Origin: Zobellia roscoffensis
GTDB lineage: Bacteria > Bacteroidota > Bacteroidia > Flavobacteriales > Flavobacteriaceae
DNA: 64,000 nucleotides
Direction: 5' to 3'
NCBI RefSeq assembly: GCF_015330165.1
Contig: NZ_JADDXT010000002.1
Location: forward strand, 990,504-1,054,503
The notes beneath the pieces are model-generated. The model did no database searches. It was not told the DNA's origin and worked only from the letters and a program-made list of their open reading frames with translations. Below, piece after piece: positions 1-9,531 of the stretch (position 1 is the first letter of the stretch; every line of letters begins with the position of its first letter). The position numbers were made by a program, and so were the translations under genes.

Positions 1-18
1 GCATCTAAACACTACACA

Positions 19-1341
19 ATGAAAAACAAACTACTATCTGGAGGATTCTTCTTTCTAGCTGGGCTCTGCCTTCAAGCACAAGAAGTAACCTACGAAGAAT
101 ATGACCTAGACAACGGTCTTCACGTTATTCTACACCAAGACAATACGGCACCTATTGTCACAACCTCGGTTATGTACCACGTTGGCGGAAAGGACCGCAC
201 AGAAGGACGTACCGGTTTTGCCCACTTTTTTGAACATTTGCTTTTTGAGGGCACAAAAAATATTGAACGTGGCAAATGGTTTGAAATCGTTTCTTCCAAC
301 GGCGGCAAAAATAATGCGAACACCTCTCAAGACCGCACCTACTATTACGAAGTATTCCCTTCCAACAACTTAGAATTAGGCCTTTGGCTTGAATCCGAAC
401 GGATGCTTCATCCGGTTATTGACCAAAAAGGTATAGATACGCAGCAGGAAGTAGTTAAAGAAGAAAAGCGACTTCGTTATGACAATAGGCCCTACGGCCA
501 GCTCATTACGGTTGTGGGCGAAAACCTGTTCAAAAAACACCCCTACAAAGACCCTAACATTGGTTACATGGCAGATTTAGATGCTGCTACCCTAGAAGAT
601 GTTATCGCTTATAATAAAAAATATTACTCCCCCAATAACGCTGTGCTCGTAGTTGCAGGTGATATTGATTTAACGGATACTAAAAAAATGGTTGAAGACT
701 ATTTTGGAGATATCCCCAAAGGAGAAGAAGTTTCGCGCAACTACCCCAAAGAAGACCCCATTTTGAAAGAAGTCAGAACCAAGACTTATGATGCCAACAT
801 TCAAATTCCCGCGTCTGTAATTTCATATAGAACGCCAGGTTTCAGAGAAAGAGATGCCTATGTTTTGGATATGATCTCTACCTATCTGAGCGATGGACGC
901 AGTTCCAAACTCTACAAAAAAATGGTAGATGACCAAAAACAGGCCCTGCAAGTGGGGGCATTTAATATTGGTCAAGAAGATTACGGCATGTACTTGGTGT
1001 ATGCCCTTCCCGTGGGAGAAACCAGCTTAGATGTTCTAATAACTGAAATGGAAGAAGAGATTGCCAAAGTTAGAGACAGCCTTATTTCAGAAAAGGACCA
1101 TCAAAAATTATTGAATAAGTTCGAAAATCAATTCGTAAACTCCAACTCTAGTGTTGAGGGTATTGCAAATTCTTTGGCTCGTAACTACTTACTTTATGGC
1201 GATACCGAACTGATCAATAAAGAAATTGACATCTTTACATCTATTACACGCGAAGAAATAATGGAAGTAGCGAACAAATACCTAAGACCAGACCAACGGG
1301 TGATTATAGATTATCTGCCCGAAGAGCCACAAGCCAACTAG
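19..1341 (+). CDS. M16 family zinc peptidase, catalytic member
   Basis: Secreted or periplasmic inverzincin-type peptidase of 440 aa. Residues 1-21 form a signal peptide ending LQAQ. The inverted zinc motif HFFEH is at residues 69-73, and the downstream glutamate ligand is in the EVVKEEKR stretch near residue 150. The rest is the N-terminal and C-terminal half-barrel of the pitrilysin/processing-peptidase family. It sits 37 bp before a second M16 gene that lacks the zinc motif, so the two probably form a catalytic/non-catalytic heterodimer. Substrate cannot be told from sequence. The family call is secure. Confidence 0.95.
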   Translation: MKNKLLSGGFFFLAGLCLQAQEVTYEEYDLDNGLHVILHQDNTAPIVTTSVMYHVGGKDRTEGRTGFAHFFEHLLFEGTKNIERGKWFEIVSSNGGKNNANTSQDRTYYYEVFPSNNLELGLWLESERMLHPVIDQKGIDTQQEVVKEEKRLRYDNRPYGQLITVVGENLFKKHPYKDPNIGYMADLDAATLEDVIAYNKKYYSPNNAVLVVAGDIDLTDTKKMVEDYFGDIPKGEEVSRNYPKEDPILKEVRTKTYDANIQIPASVISYRTPGFRERDAYVLDMISTYLSDGRSSKLYKKMVDDQKQALQVGAFNIGQEDYGMYLVYALPVGETSLDVLITEMEEEIAKVRDSLISEKDHQKLLNKFENQFVNSNSSVEGIANSLARNYLLYGDTELINKEIDIFTSITREEIMEVANKYLRPDQRVIIDYLPEEPQAN

Positions 1342-1378
1342 TCAACAGCATTTTACTTCTAAACAAAATACACTATAC

Positions 1379-3448
1379 ATGAAAAATATATTCACAACTT
1401 TATTCTTTCTTGTTTTTGCCTTAAGTGCAGAAGCGCAGATAGACCGCAGTCAGATGCCCGAACCAGGCCCAGCTCCGGAAATCAACCTAAAAGACCCACA
1501 AACTTTTGAACTTAGAAACGGACTTAAGGTTCTTGTCGTGGAAAACCACAAACTCCCAAGAGTATCCATTCAATTGAGTATTGACAACCCTCCTGTTTTA
1601 GAAGGCAACAAAGCTGGTGTTTCGGCACTAACGGGCAGTTTACTGGGCAAAGGTTCAAAAAATATAAAAAAGGACGATTTTAATGAGGAGGTCGATTTTC
1701 TTGGCGCGCGCATCAACTTTGGTTCTACCAGTGCATATGCTTCTTCTCTATCAAAATACTTTCCTAGACTTCTTGAGTTAATGGCAGATGCTGCTATTAA
1801 TCCCAACTTTACACAGGATGAATTTGATAAAGAGAAACAGAAAATAATTACCGGCCTCAAATCCGAAGAAAAAAGTGTTACCGCGATTGCAAGCAGAGCG
1901 GGTTTAGCTTTGGCATATACCAAAAAACACCCTTACGGTGAATTTATGACCGAAGAAAGCCTAAACAAGGTTTCCCTTACCGATGTGATTCAGTTTTATG
2001 AAGATTATTTTGTTCCCGCAAATGCCTATTTGGTAATTGTAGGCGATATAAAATTTGATGATGTCCAGACATTGGTTGAAGAACAATTCACACCATGGAC
2101 AAAAGCGACACCTCCTTCTTTTGGTTTTACCAAACCTTCTGATGCACTTTATGCGCAAATCAACTTTATAGATGTGCCCAACGCAGTTCAATCCGAAATT
2201 ACGGTAGAGAATCTGGTAGATTTGCAGAAAAAAGATCCAGATTACCTCTCTGCACTTATGGCAAACGAAATTTTAGGTGGTGGTGGTGAAGGCCGTTTAT
2301 TCCTGAACCTTCGTGAAGACAAAGCATATACTTACGGCTCGTATTCCCGTCTTGGCAATGACAAGTATGTACCGGCCCGTTTTAGAGCTTCGGCAAGCGT
2401 TAGAAATGCGGTTACCGATAGTTCTGTTGTAGAAATCCTGAAAGAGCTTGAGCGTATTCGCACGGAACCCGTAACAAAAGAAGAGCTTGAGAACACAAAA
2501 GCCAAATACACCGGTCGGTTTGTTATGGCATTGGAAGACCCTTCTACTATTGCCGATTATGCTTTGGATATTGAAACCGAAGATCTACCAAAAGATTTCT
2601 ACAAGACCTATCTTGAAAAAATAAATGCGATTACAATAGAAGATGTACAACAGGCTGCACAGAAATACATAAAGCCGAAGAACATTCGCATAGTAGTAGC
2701 CGGCAAAGGCAGTGAAGTGATCGATAATCTTGAAAATGTAACCTATAAAGGCAGGAAAATACCCGTTCAATATTTTGACAAAAACATTAACGCAACCAAA
2801 AAGCCGGACTATAATGCCAGCGTACCTACCAATGTTACGGCAAAAACAGTCCTGAACGCCTATATTGATGCCATTGGAGGAAAAGAAAAGCTGGCAGGCA
2901 TTTCATCCTACGTTCTTTTGGCCGAAGCGGAAATGCAAGGCATGAAATTGAACTTGGAAGTCAAAAAAACGAATAAAAACCAATTCATGCAAGACGTAAC
3001 CGTAGCCGGAAGTTCTATGAGCAAACAAGTGCTTAATGAAGATAAAGGATATATGGTTATGCAAGGACAAAGAAAAGACATGGGTCCTGATGAAATAGCC
3101 AAGGTTAAGGACGAATCTGCCCCTTTCCCTGAATTGAACTATCTAGATGCCAATGTTTCTTTAGAGGGTATAAAAACCATTGAAGGAAAAAAAGCTTATA
3201 AACTTAAAATTTCTGATGAAAAATCAATTTTCTACGATATGGAAAGCGGACTAAAACTTCAAGAGGTGACTACTGCGGAAATGGCGGGACAGGTAATGAC
3301 AAGCACCATTACCTATATGGATTACAAAGAGGTTTCCGGCATACAATTCCCATTTATATTGGCACAGACCGTAGGACCGCAACGCTTTGAATTTATAGTT
3401 TCCGAGATCAAAGTGAACGAAGGGGTCTCAGACAGTGATTTTGAATAG
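1379..3448 (+). CDS. M16 family protein, non-catalytic partner with C-terminal extension
   Basis: 689 aa with an N-terminal signal peptide ending AEAQ. The M16 fold is clear, including the glycine-rich loop GGGGEGRLF and the following Tyr-rich strand near residues 300-325. At the position of HxxEH the sequence reads ALTGSLL, so the zinc site is missing. About 200 extra residues follow the second M16 domain (from about 480), resembling a lipoprotein-sorting or beta-rich periplasmic domain. This matches the inactive subunit of bacterial M16 pairs, whose role is to grip substrate. Probably co-transcribed with the preceding gene; a terminator follows. Confidence 0.92.
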   Translation: MKNIFTTLFFLVFALSAEAQIDRSQMPEPGPAPEINLKDPQTFELRNGLKVLVVENHKLPRVSIQLSIDNPPVLEGNKAGVSALTGSLLGKGSKNIKKDDFNEEVDFLGARINFGSTSAYASSLSKYFPRLLELMADAAINPNFTQDEFDKEKQKIITGLKSEEKSVTAIASRAGLALAYTKKHPYGEFMTEESLNKVSLTDVIQFYEDYFVPANAYLVIVGDIKFDDVQTLVEEQFTPWTKATPPSFGFTKPSDALYAQINFIDVPNAVQSEITVENLVDLQKKDPDYLSALMANEILGGGGEGRLFLNLREDKAYTYGSYSRLGNDKYVPARFRASASVRNAVTDSSVVEILKELERIRTEPVTKEELENTKAKYTGRFVMALEDPSTIADYALDIETEDLPKDFYKTYLEKINAITIEDVQQAAQKYIKPKNIRIVVAGKGSEVIDNLENVTYKGRKIPVQYFDKNINATKKPDYNASVPTNVTAKTVLNAYIDAIGGKEKLAGISSYVLLAEAEMQGMKLNLEVKKTNKNQFMQDVTVAGSSMSKQVLNEDKGYMVMQGQRKDMGPDEIAKVKDESAPFPELNYLDANVSLEGIKTIEGKKAYKLKISDEKSIFYDMESGLKLQEVTTAEMAGQVMTSTITYMDYKEVSGIQFPFILAQTVGPQRFEFIVSEIKVNEGVSDSDFE

Positions 3449-3475
3449 ATGTATATAAAAAAAAGCTAAAAAATT

Positions 3476-3513
3476 ACGGCCAAAACCTATCAAATAAGGT
3501 TCTGGCCGTTTTT
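3476..3513 (+). terminator. rho-independent terminator after the M16 pair
   Basis: A 13-bp stem (acggccaaaacct pairing with aggttctggccgt, one mismatch) with an 8-nt loop and a T run, lying between two convergent genes. The stem is nearly symmetric, so it may also serve the minus-strand operon ending at 3535. Confidence 0.85.
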
Positions 3514-3534
3514 ATATGTTACCCAAAAGCTTGA

Positions 3535-4653
3535 TTAATCCCCATCATTATCATTAAACGTTACCACAATGCTAGCAGCACTTGAATAATCGTTCTTGAG
3601 CAATGCGATTATTTCCGTTACCGCGTCTCTCAGTACTACAATTTTGTCCGCATCGTTTTTCGCAAAACTTCTTAAACTTTCCTCTGTTTCAGAAAATAGC
3701 GTGATTGCATTTTCAAAAGCCATCAAAATACCAGCATTAAGATCAGGTCTATCCAAAACCTCTACAAGGTATTCCTCCATGCCAAAACCATCATCCGTAA
3801 AATCACCCGTATAAGTATCCCGCAACGCTTCCAAGTTTGCCAGAATAGCTTCTTTAGAATATTCACTGTAATAGGCCTCCAAACGCAATTCAGGCGAAGC
3901 CGGGTTGTTAATTACCTGTTCCAACTTTGTGATTTTTATAGTTTCCAGCCCAGCAATAACAGCGTTGACCGTCAAGTTCTGACTACCGTTCACGCCACTT
4001 TCTAGGCGCTCTTTAAAGGAAGATTCGGTTGCGCTCCATAATTCTTGCAGATTTTCCGCATTGGTCTGCAAGTTGTTGGCAACAGCCAACAGATAATTAA
4101 GCCTATTTTCCGCATTTTCTCCGGTGGTCATTGCAGCCAACACTTCGGTATCAGTACTACCATAAAGCAAATACTCCATTACACCGTAGCCTTTTGATGA
4201 AGATCCCACACTAACGATAAAATCCTCGTTTATGTTGGTTTCAGTAGCAATACTCTCTTCTACAAAAGATTGATTAACCGGCCATTCATGGATTTGTGAA
4301 TGTATAAAAGAGTTTCTTACCACCCCTATATTGTAGATTTCCATTTGCATCCACCACATAAATGCTTCGGACCAGCTATTTTTTAAAGCCGACAAGGTGG
4401 TTTCCGTAGGTTCTGCCTTAAATTCATTTGCACTGACCACCAATTGTTCTGTTAAACTGATATGCCCTACTTGAAGTGGCGCAATTTGATTATCATAAAG
4501 ATTTTCGATCTGCAGACTTCTTCCTTCTTCTACACTGGTGCTTTCTTCTTCCGTCACTCCACTATCATCAGAACCACAAGAAATATTCAATGCCAAGGCG
4601 GCAAAAAAAGAGGTTGTAACTGCAATTATTTTCTGATACTTCATTTTATTCAT
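3535..4653 (-). CDS. imelysin-family (M75) lipoprotein with altered signature
   Basis: 372-aa predicted lipoprotein (lipobox LNISC near residue 26) of the imelysin/insulin-cleaving superfamily, a periplasmic all-helical family tied to iron handling. The family signature GxHxxE reads GYGVMEYLLYG here, so the histidine is replaced by glycine, while the paralogue at 6144-7322 keeps it. It is the last gene of a three-gene operon: its start codon overlaps the stop of the di-haem gene (TAATG). Either it has lost metal binding or it acts as a partner subunit. Family assignment is good; role is inferred. Confidence 0.88.
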   Translation of the reverse strand: MNKMKYQKIIAVTTSFFAALALNISCGSDDSGVTEEESTSVEEGRSLQIENLYDNQIAPLQVGHISLTEQLVVSANEFKAEPTETTLSALKNSWSEAFMWWMQMEIYNIGVVRNSFIHSQIHEWPVNQSFVEESIATETNINEDFIVSVGSSSKGYGVMEYLLYGSTDTEVLAAMTTGENAENRLNYLLAVANNLQTNAENLQELWSATESSFKERLESGVNGSQNLTVNAVIAGLETIKITKLEQVINNPASPELRLEAYYSEYSKEAILANLEALRDTYTGDFTDDGFGMEEYLVEVLDRPDLNAGILMAFENAITLFSETEESLRSFAKNDADKIVVLRDAVTEIIALLKNDYSSAASIVVTFNDNDGD

Positions 4654-6074
4654 TATAATGTTTCAATAAATCTAATGATCTGACCCCGTTCTTCCTTATC
4701 TAGTGCCATAAAACGGTTTTTGATTTCCTCTGCTTCACCTCCATGCCACAAAATAGCTTCTTCAATAGTTCTAGCCCTACCATCATGCAACAGATTCGTA
4801 TGGTCATTAACGGTCTCTATCAACCCTACTCCCCATAATGGTGGTGTTCTCCATTCTACTCCAGATGCCCTATACTCAGGAGCGTTATCCGCCAAGCCCT
4901 CTCCCATATCATGTAACAGTAAATCAGTGTAAGGACGTATGGTCTGGTTTGCCAAAGCATCTATCTCATAAGCCCCTGTTTCATGCACGGCTATATGGCA
5001 ACCCGAACAATGAATAGTGTTGAAAAGCTCTTTGCCTTTTAACACATCTTCATCATCTACATCACGTCTTGCGGGCACGGACAATGTTGCCGAATAAAAA
5101 GTAACTTTATCTAAATTCTCATCAGTAATTTCAGGATTTCCACCATTAGCAATTTCATCACAATTTAGAGTCCCATTACAATTTTCATCCGGAAATAAGG
5201 ATGAGGTTATACCCAAATCTCCCGAGAATGCGGCCGCAATCTGTTGTTTTACACTCGGTTGATTGGCCTTCCAGCCAAACCTACCCAATTTAAAACCATC
5301 TGACTCCGCATCATAAACATAATTTGCCCGACCCGATATACCATCGTTGTCCGCATCGTTCTCATCCTCATAACTCAATACAACCATTTCCGGAATAGCA
5401 TCTAATAAACCAAGACCCACCATCTGACTGGCAACTCTTGGAGAAACCAGAATGGAGGGATCCATGGCTCCGTAGTTTAGATCAACCATCTCATAAGTTG
5501 GCTTTTGTAATTCTACGGAGTTACCGTCTTCATAAGTTACCGTTATGTTTTCATAGGTTACCTTTAATGTTCCTTCATTGGAAACACTTAAAATGCTGTT
5601 ATCCTGAAATTGACTTCCGTAGATAGGGTCAGGAATATTAATTCCATGTTGATCAGTGCCGGAAAGGGATAAACGCAACAAGAGTCCATGTGCCAATTCT
5701 CCCTCAAAAGCTGGAGGCCTACCTCTACCATCCTTGAAGTGACAACCAGAACATGAGCGTGCATTAAAAAAAGGACCTAGACCATCACGTGCCGTAGTAG
5801 AAGCCGGTGCCGTTACCCAATTCTGGTTGAACAGCGAATTGCCTACTCCAAAGGTTATCTGCTCATCCAAAGACAATCCATCTACCGAAAAACCAAATGC
5901 ATCGGGCGAGAAAATAAAGGATGTAGCATTGCCCCCGGATAGTTCTTCGTTTTCTTCCACAACGAGCGGTACATAATCATCCGATTCACTACAGGATATA
6001 AAGACCAAACACATGATCAACACACCAAAGTGGCGGTTTAAATATGATTTGACGCAACAGGGGAAATATTCCAT
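4653..6074 (-). CDS. di-haem oxidoreductase, DUF1111/thiol-oxidoreductase-like cytochrome c
   Basis: 473 aa with two CxxCH haem c motifs: CSGCH followed by KDGRGRPP near residue 95, and HCSGCH near residue 355. An N-terminal hydrophobic segment ends at FISCSESDD, a lipobox. The pattern fits the two-haem family related to MauG/CcpA peroxidases and long annotated as thiol oxidoreductase. Flanked on both sides by imelysin genes, an arrangement that recurs in Bacteroidetes and is thought to serve periplasmic iron acquisition or redox. The start could lie a few codons downstream of the one given. Confidence 0.92.
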   Translation of the reverse strand: MEYFPCCVKSYLNRHFGVLIMCLVFISCSESDDYVPLVVEENEELSGGNATSFIFSPDAFGFSVDGLSLDEQITFGVGNSLFNQNWVTAPASTTARDGLGPFFNARSCSGCHFKDGRGRPPAFEGELAHGLLLRLSLSGTDQHGINIPDPIYGSQFQDNSILSVSNEGTLKVTYENITVTYEDGNSVELQKPTYEMVDLNYGAMDPSILVSPRVASQMVGLGLLDAIPEMVVLSYEDENDADNDGISGRANYVYDAESDGFKLGRFGWKANQPSVKQQIAAAFSGDLGITSSLFPDENCNGTLNCDEIANGGNPEITDENLDKVTFYSATLSVPARRDVDDEDVLKGKELFNTIHCSGCHIAVHETGAYEIDALANQTIRPYTDLLLHDMGEGLADNAPEYRASGVEWRTPPLWGVGLIETVNDHTNLLHDGRARTIEEAILWHGGEAEEIKNRFMALDKEERGQIIRFIETL

Positions 6075-6143
6075 AACAATTAAAAACAGGAAAACAGGGT
6101 CTCTTTAAGGAGTCCCTGTTTTGCATTACCTTAAAATGAGTTA

Positions 6144-7322
6144 TTACTCAATACCCAAAGAAGTTTTTGCCTCTAAAAGTTTATTGCCAAATTCAGTAAG
6201 AGCTACTACCGCTTCTTGCACTTTAGCCCCTTCTTCACTTGTAATTCCGTCCGATATGGCATAATCGAAAGGGATGGCCGTTGCACCTACCGCAGTTTCG
6301 GCTGCTGTAAGCAAAGCATCAAGTTCTGCAGCCAAATCAGCATCTGCTTCTTCAATTAAATCTGCCAAAGAAAGTCCGCTAACGCTACCATACGTACCAT
6401 TATAAACATTTGCGATTCCTTCAAGGTTCAATCTAATATCACGATGTGTATTATCACTGAAACAAGAATGCTCATCTTCTTGATTTTGATTTTCAAGAGC
6501 TACGGCCATTCGCTCAATAGCAAGTTCACTACTGGATAATTCGGCAATACTACTTAAAATATTGTTTAATGCTTCATCTTCCGGCAAAGCCAAAAATGTA
6601 GTTCTGTAACTAGAAGACCAAGTATCGGCAACTTCTTGAAGATTGTCCACCAATAACTCGGCCACAAGCTGTAAATACAGTCTTCTTCTGTCTTGATTAG
6701 CTGCCGTACCACCATCTACAAAATCTGTATAAGGTCTTTGCCCACTTAGTTTTTCAGAAGGATCGGTGTTATCCTGGCCCCAAAGTAAAAATTCTATGGC
6801 ATGGTAGCCCACAGATACATTCTCTTCGGTATCACCTTCACCGTTCTTGACTATTAAATTTTCTTTAGTGATTTCAAAGGTTGCAGCTTCCTCATTAATA
6901 AGGCCAGCGGTTTCATCACCTTCTACATAATCTACATAAGCCTCATCCATAGGCCATGAATTCAATAAACCTTCCAACTCCTCCGTATCACCTGAATCTA
7001 TAGGACCGTTTGCAAACCGAAAAGCCTCACTAGGACCATACGATTCCCTAGATGCTAACCATGCAGTCTTTGCCGCATCAAAATTAGCTTGGGTAGGCTC
7101 CGCTACAAATGTATCTATGGCGTCTTGCAAAGCTTCAGCATCTGCAAGTGCTTGGGCATAATTGGCCTCTACAACATCCGCATAATTGCTTATCACCTCG
7201 GTACGAACAAGCGTTTCTTCTTCCTCTTTCGTGCCAGTTGTACCATTATCATCACTTGAACATGCCGTTAATGCCAAAGCGAAAAGACCTGGTAAGTATA
7301 ATTTAAAGATATTCTTTTTCAT
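6144..7322 (-). CDS. imelysin-family (M75) lipoprotein, canonical signature
   Basis: 392-aa lipoprotein (lipobox LTAC, Cys21) with the imelysin signature intact: GYHAIEFLLWG near residues 166-176. It contains a hydrophilic region with HSCFSDNTHRD near residue 285 that could bind metal. First gene of the operon imelysin / di-haem cytochrome / imelysin-like. Family members are periplasmic and usually iron-regulated. A flavobacterial-type promoter lies just upstream. I saw no clear Fur box. Confidence 0.92.
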   Translation of the reverse strand: MKKNIFKLYLPGLFALALTACSSDDNGTTGTKEEEETLVRTEVISNYADVVEANYAQALADAEALQDAIDTFVAEPTQANFDAAKTAWLASRESYGPSEAFRFANGPIDSGDTEELEGLLNSWPMDEAYVDYVEGDETAGLINEEAATFEITKENLIVKNGEGDTEENVSVGYHAIEFLLWGQDNTDPSEKLSGQRPYTDFVDGGTAANQDRRRLYLQLVAELLVDNLQEVADTWSSSYRTTFLALPEDEALNNILSSIAELSSSELAIERMAVALENQNQEDEHSCFSDNTHRDIRLNLEGIANVYNGTYGSVSGLSLADLIEEADADLAAELDALLTAAETAVGATAIPFDYAISDGITSEEGAKVQEAVVALTEFGNKLLEAKTSLGIE

Positions 7323-7357
7323 TAGGATTTTATTTAGACTTAATTAACTTAATTTGG

Positions 7358-7388
7358 CAAATGTATTTTTTAGCGACCAATCTCGCAA
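7358..7388 (-). promoter_or_regulatory. Bacteroidetes-type promoter for the imelysin operon
   Basis: On the minus strand TTG (7388-7386), a 20-nt spacer and TACATTTG (7365-7358) match the flavobacterial consensus TTG-N19/20-TAnnTTTG, about 36 nt upstream of the start codon at 7322. Confidence 0.6.
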
Positions 7389-7487
7389 CATTTATTTAGA
7401 TTAAGTTAAAATAAAGCCCAAATATTACATGGTTACAACCCTCACAAAAAAATTCAACTTTCTAAAATAGAGAAAATTAGCGGCACA

Positions 7488-8363
7488 CTATTTTTTTCTT
7501 TTATTCACCAACCACACTCCAAATAGAATTACCAAACCACCAATAAGTTGGTACCCATTAAGTGATTCCCCATCCAAAACCGCCCAAACAATAGCCACTA
7601 AAGGAATAAGATAGGTTACCGAAGCGGCAAACACAGGGCTAGACAAATGAATCAATTTATTAAAAAAGATATTAGCTATCGCGGTACCTATAACGGCTAA
7701 TGCCAATAAATACCATAACGAAGATTGCATGGCAACATTACTTTGAATTTCCTTAAAAAATCCAGAATAACAAACAAGAATCAAAGCAGGCACAAAAGCC
7801 ACTGCAAAACTAGCGGTTGTCACCGCCAACGGCCTTAAATGCGCCAAGTGTTTTTTTATAATATTAATGTTCAAGGCATACCCTAAAGCAGAAATCAATA
7901 TAAAAATGGCATACCAATAATTCTGATCGGGATTAAAGTCCATTCCTGCTACAATCAATGCAATGGTTCCCGCCAAGCCAATAAACACCCCTAAAATCTG
8001 TCTTTTGGTAATGATAGCACCAAATAGAAGTACACCTACAATAGTGGTCAACAAGGGCACTACCGAATTAAAAATTGAAGTTACCCCACTATCTATTTGG
8101 GTTTGGGCCAATGCAAATAAAAATGGCGGAAAAAAGGAACTTAGTAAGCCTGCCAATGTAATCCATTTCCAGTCATTAAGACTTAAAGCTCGAATGCTTT
8201 TAAAACCGAATAAAAAAAGAACCAACGATGCAAATACAATTCGCAAACCTCCTAACTGCATTGGACTGAGACCTATTAGCGCTTTTTTTATTAAAATAAA
8301 TGAAGAGCCCCAAACAAGCGACAACAACACAAGGTAAAGCCACTTTTTTTTATAATCGTCCAA
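7488..8363 (-). CDS. EamA/DMT-family transporter
   Basis: 291-aa polytopic membrane protein with ten hydrophobic segments in two EamA repeats. It opens with the typical LVWGSSFILIKKAL and ends with a basic KKRKK tail. Drug/metabolite transporters export amino acids, nucleobases or other small molecules; the substrate cannot be predicted. Stand-alone gene with more than 150 bp of AT-rich sequence on both sides. Confidence 0.93.
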   Translation of the reverse strand: MDDYKKKWLYLVLLSLVWGSSFILIKKALIGLSPMQLGGLRIVFASLVLFLFGFKSIRALSLNDWKWITLAGLLSSFFPPFLFALAQTQIDSGVTSIFNSVVPLLTTIVGVLLFGAIITKRQILGVFIGLAGTIALIVAGMDFNPDQNYWYAIFILISALGYALNINIIKKHLAHLRPLAVTTASFAVAFVPALILVCYSGFFKEIQSNVAMQSSLWYLLALAVIGTAIANIFFNKLIHLSSPVFAASVTYLIPLVAIVWAVLDGESLNGYQLIGGLVILFGVWLVNKRKK

Positions 8364-8553
8364 TACGTTTCTTGATTAGTCGTGATTTTTAAAACGAATA
8401 GTAAAGATGCGTCTTTTTTGAGAAAAACGGCATTTTTACGCCCTAGATTATCCCTTCAAAACACACTTCCTTTATTCATACATTTCAAAACAAATTTTAA
8501 AGCTATCCTAATAATTAGATTTCATTGAATTATTCTAACCGTCATAGGAGTAT

Positions 8554-8561
8554 TATATTTG
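8554..8561 (+). promoter_or_regulatory. TAnnTTTG -7 element
   Basis: TATATTTG ends 13 nt before the ATG at 8575 and matches the flavobacterial -7 consensus. No convincing -33 TTG is at the usual spacing, so this is tentative. Confidence 0.4.
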
Positions 8562-8574
8562 CAAAAAACATAAC

Positions 8575-8985
8575 ATGAAAAACATACTTGTACTAATCAC
8601 ACTTGCCATTGCTACCCTAACTTTCTCATGCAATAGCAAAGTAGACAACACCCAGATGAAAACCGTTATGGCCGTTCATGACGAAGTAATGCCAGAAATG
8701 AGCAAAATGGGCAAATTGGTAGGTGACCTTAGCAGTAAGGAAGATAGTACAGAGGTTGGTTTAAAATATAAAGAAGCGCGCAAAGACCTTCAGGCAGCTC
8801 ATAAATCTATGATGGATTGGATGCAAAATTTTGGTGCTCGGTTTACTTCAGATGAGATTCTTAACGGCGCAGAACTTTCAGAAGAAAAGCAGGTTTGGTT
8901 AAATGAAGAGGAAGAAAAAGTCGAAAAATTACGCGAGCAAATAAACGAAAGCATCAAAACCGCTGAAGATTTATTAAAGGAGTAA
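8575..8985 (+). CDS. small helical lipoprotein, paralogue of the next gene
   Basis: 136 aa. A signal sequence with lipobox FSC (Cys19) is followed by a mostly helical, charged domain. It shares MxxVMxxHDxVMxxM, a SMMxWMxNFGxRFxxDE block and a C-terminal KxxWLxEEExxVxxL coiled segment with the protein at 9097-9510, so the two arose by duplication. Relatives in Flavobacteriaceae tend to carry the uninformative name viral A-type inclusion protein. Function unknown; probably anchored in the envelope. Confidence 0.85.
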   Translation: MKNILVLITLAIATLTFSCNSKVDNTQMKTVMAVHDEVMPEMSKMGKLVGDLSSKEDSTEVGLKYKEARKDLQAAHKSMMDWMQNFGARFTSDEILNGAELSEEKQVWLNEEEEKVEKLREQINESIKTAEDLLKE

Positions 8986-9096
8986 GCAGTTTCACGTAGT
9001 ATACCGAAAAAACACAGCGTTAGCAGATAAATAAAAGCATCTACTGCGACTAAGGTGTATTTTTACAGCGCACATTAGTTTAAAAGTCATATTGCT

Positions 9097-9510
9097 ATGA
9101 AAAATTTGTTTTTGATGTTGGCCTTAGTTATGGTTTTAGGAACCGCTACTGCACAGGATACGGCTACAGAATCTACTAAAATGGAAAAAGTCATGGAATC
9201 TCATGACATTGTGATGGATAAAATGCCCACAATTTCCAAACTAATGAACAAGCTTCAGACTAAAGCGAACGCTTCCTACAAGAAGAAAAAGTACGAAGAT
9301 GCTATTGCAGACCTTAAAAATGCCAACCAATCCATGATGACCTGGATGGAAAATTTCGGAAAGCGTTTTGATGCGGACGAAATGCTAAAAGGCAAAGCAC
9401 TAACTCCTAAAAAACAAGAATGGTTACTTGAGGAGGAAAAAAATGTTGCTCAATTAGACGAAGAAATAGATTTGAGTATTGCCCAAGCAAACGCTGTTCT
9501 TAACAACTAA
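9097..9510 (+). CDS. small secreted helical protein, paralogue of the previous gene
   Basis: 137 aa with an SPI signal peptide (cleavage after GTATAQ) rather than a lipobox, then the same helical domain as the preceding gene (ESHDIVMDKMPTISKLMNKL, SMMTWMENFGKRFDADEML, KKQEWLLEEEKNVAQLDEE). One paralogue appears membrane-anchored and the other free, which hints at different locations for the same fold. The two genes are 111 bp apart. No known function. Confidence 0.85.
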   Translation: MKNLFLMLALVMVLGTATAQDTATESTKMEKVMESHDIVMDKMPTISKLMNKLQTKANASYKKKKYEDAIADLKNANQSMMTWMENFGKRFDADEMLKGKALTPKKQEWLLEEEKNVAQLDEEIDLSIAQANAVLNN

Positions 9511-9531
9511 ACCATACTCATAATCTACCAC

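Noticed and set aside
7963..8337. 124-codon open frame antisense to the DMT transporter
   Set aside because: Shadow of a membrane-protein gene with no independent features.
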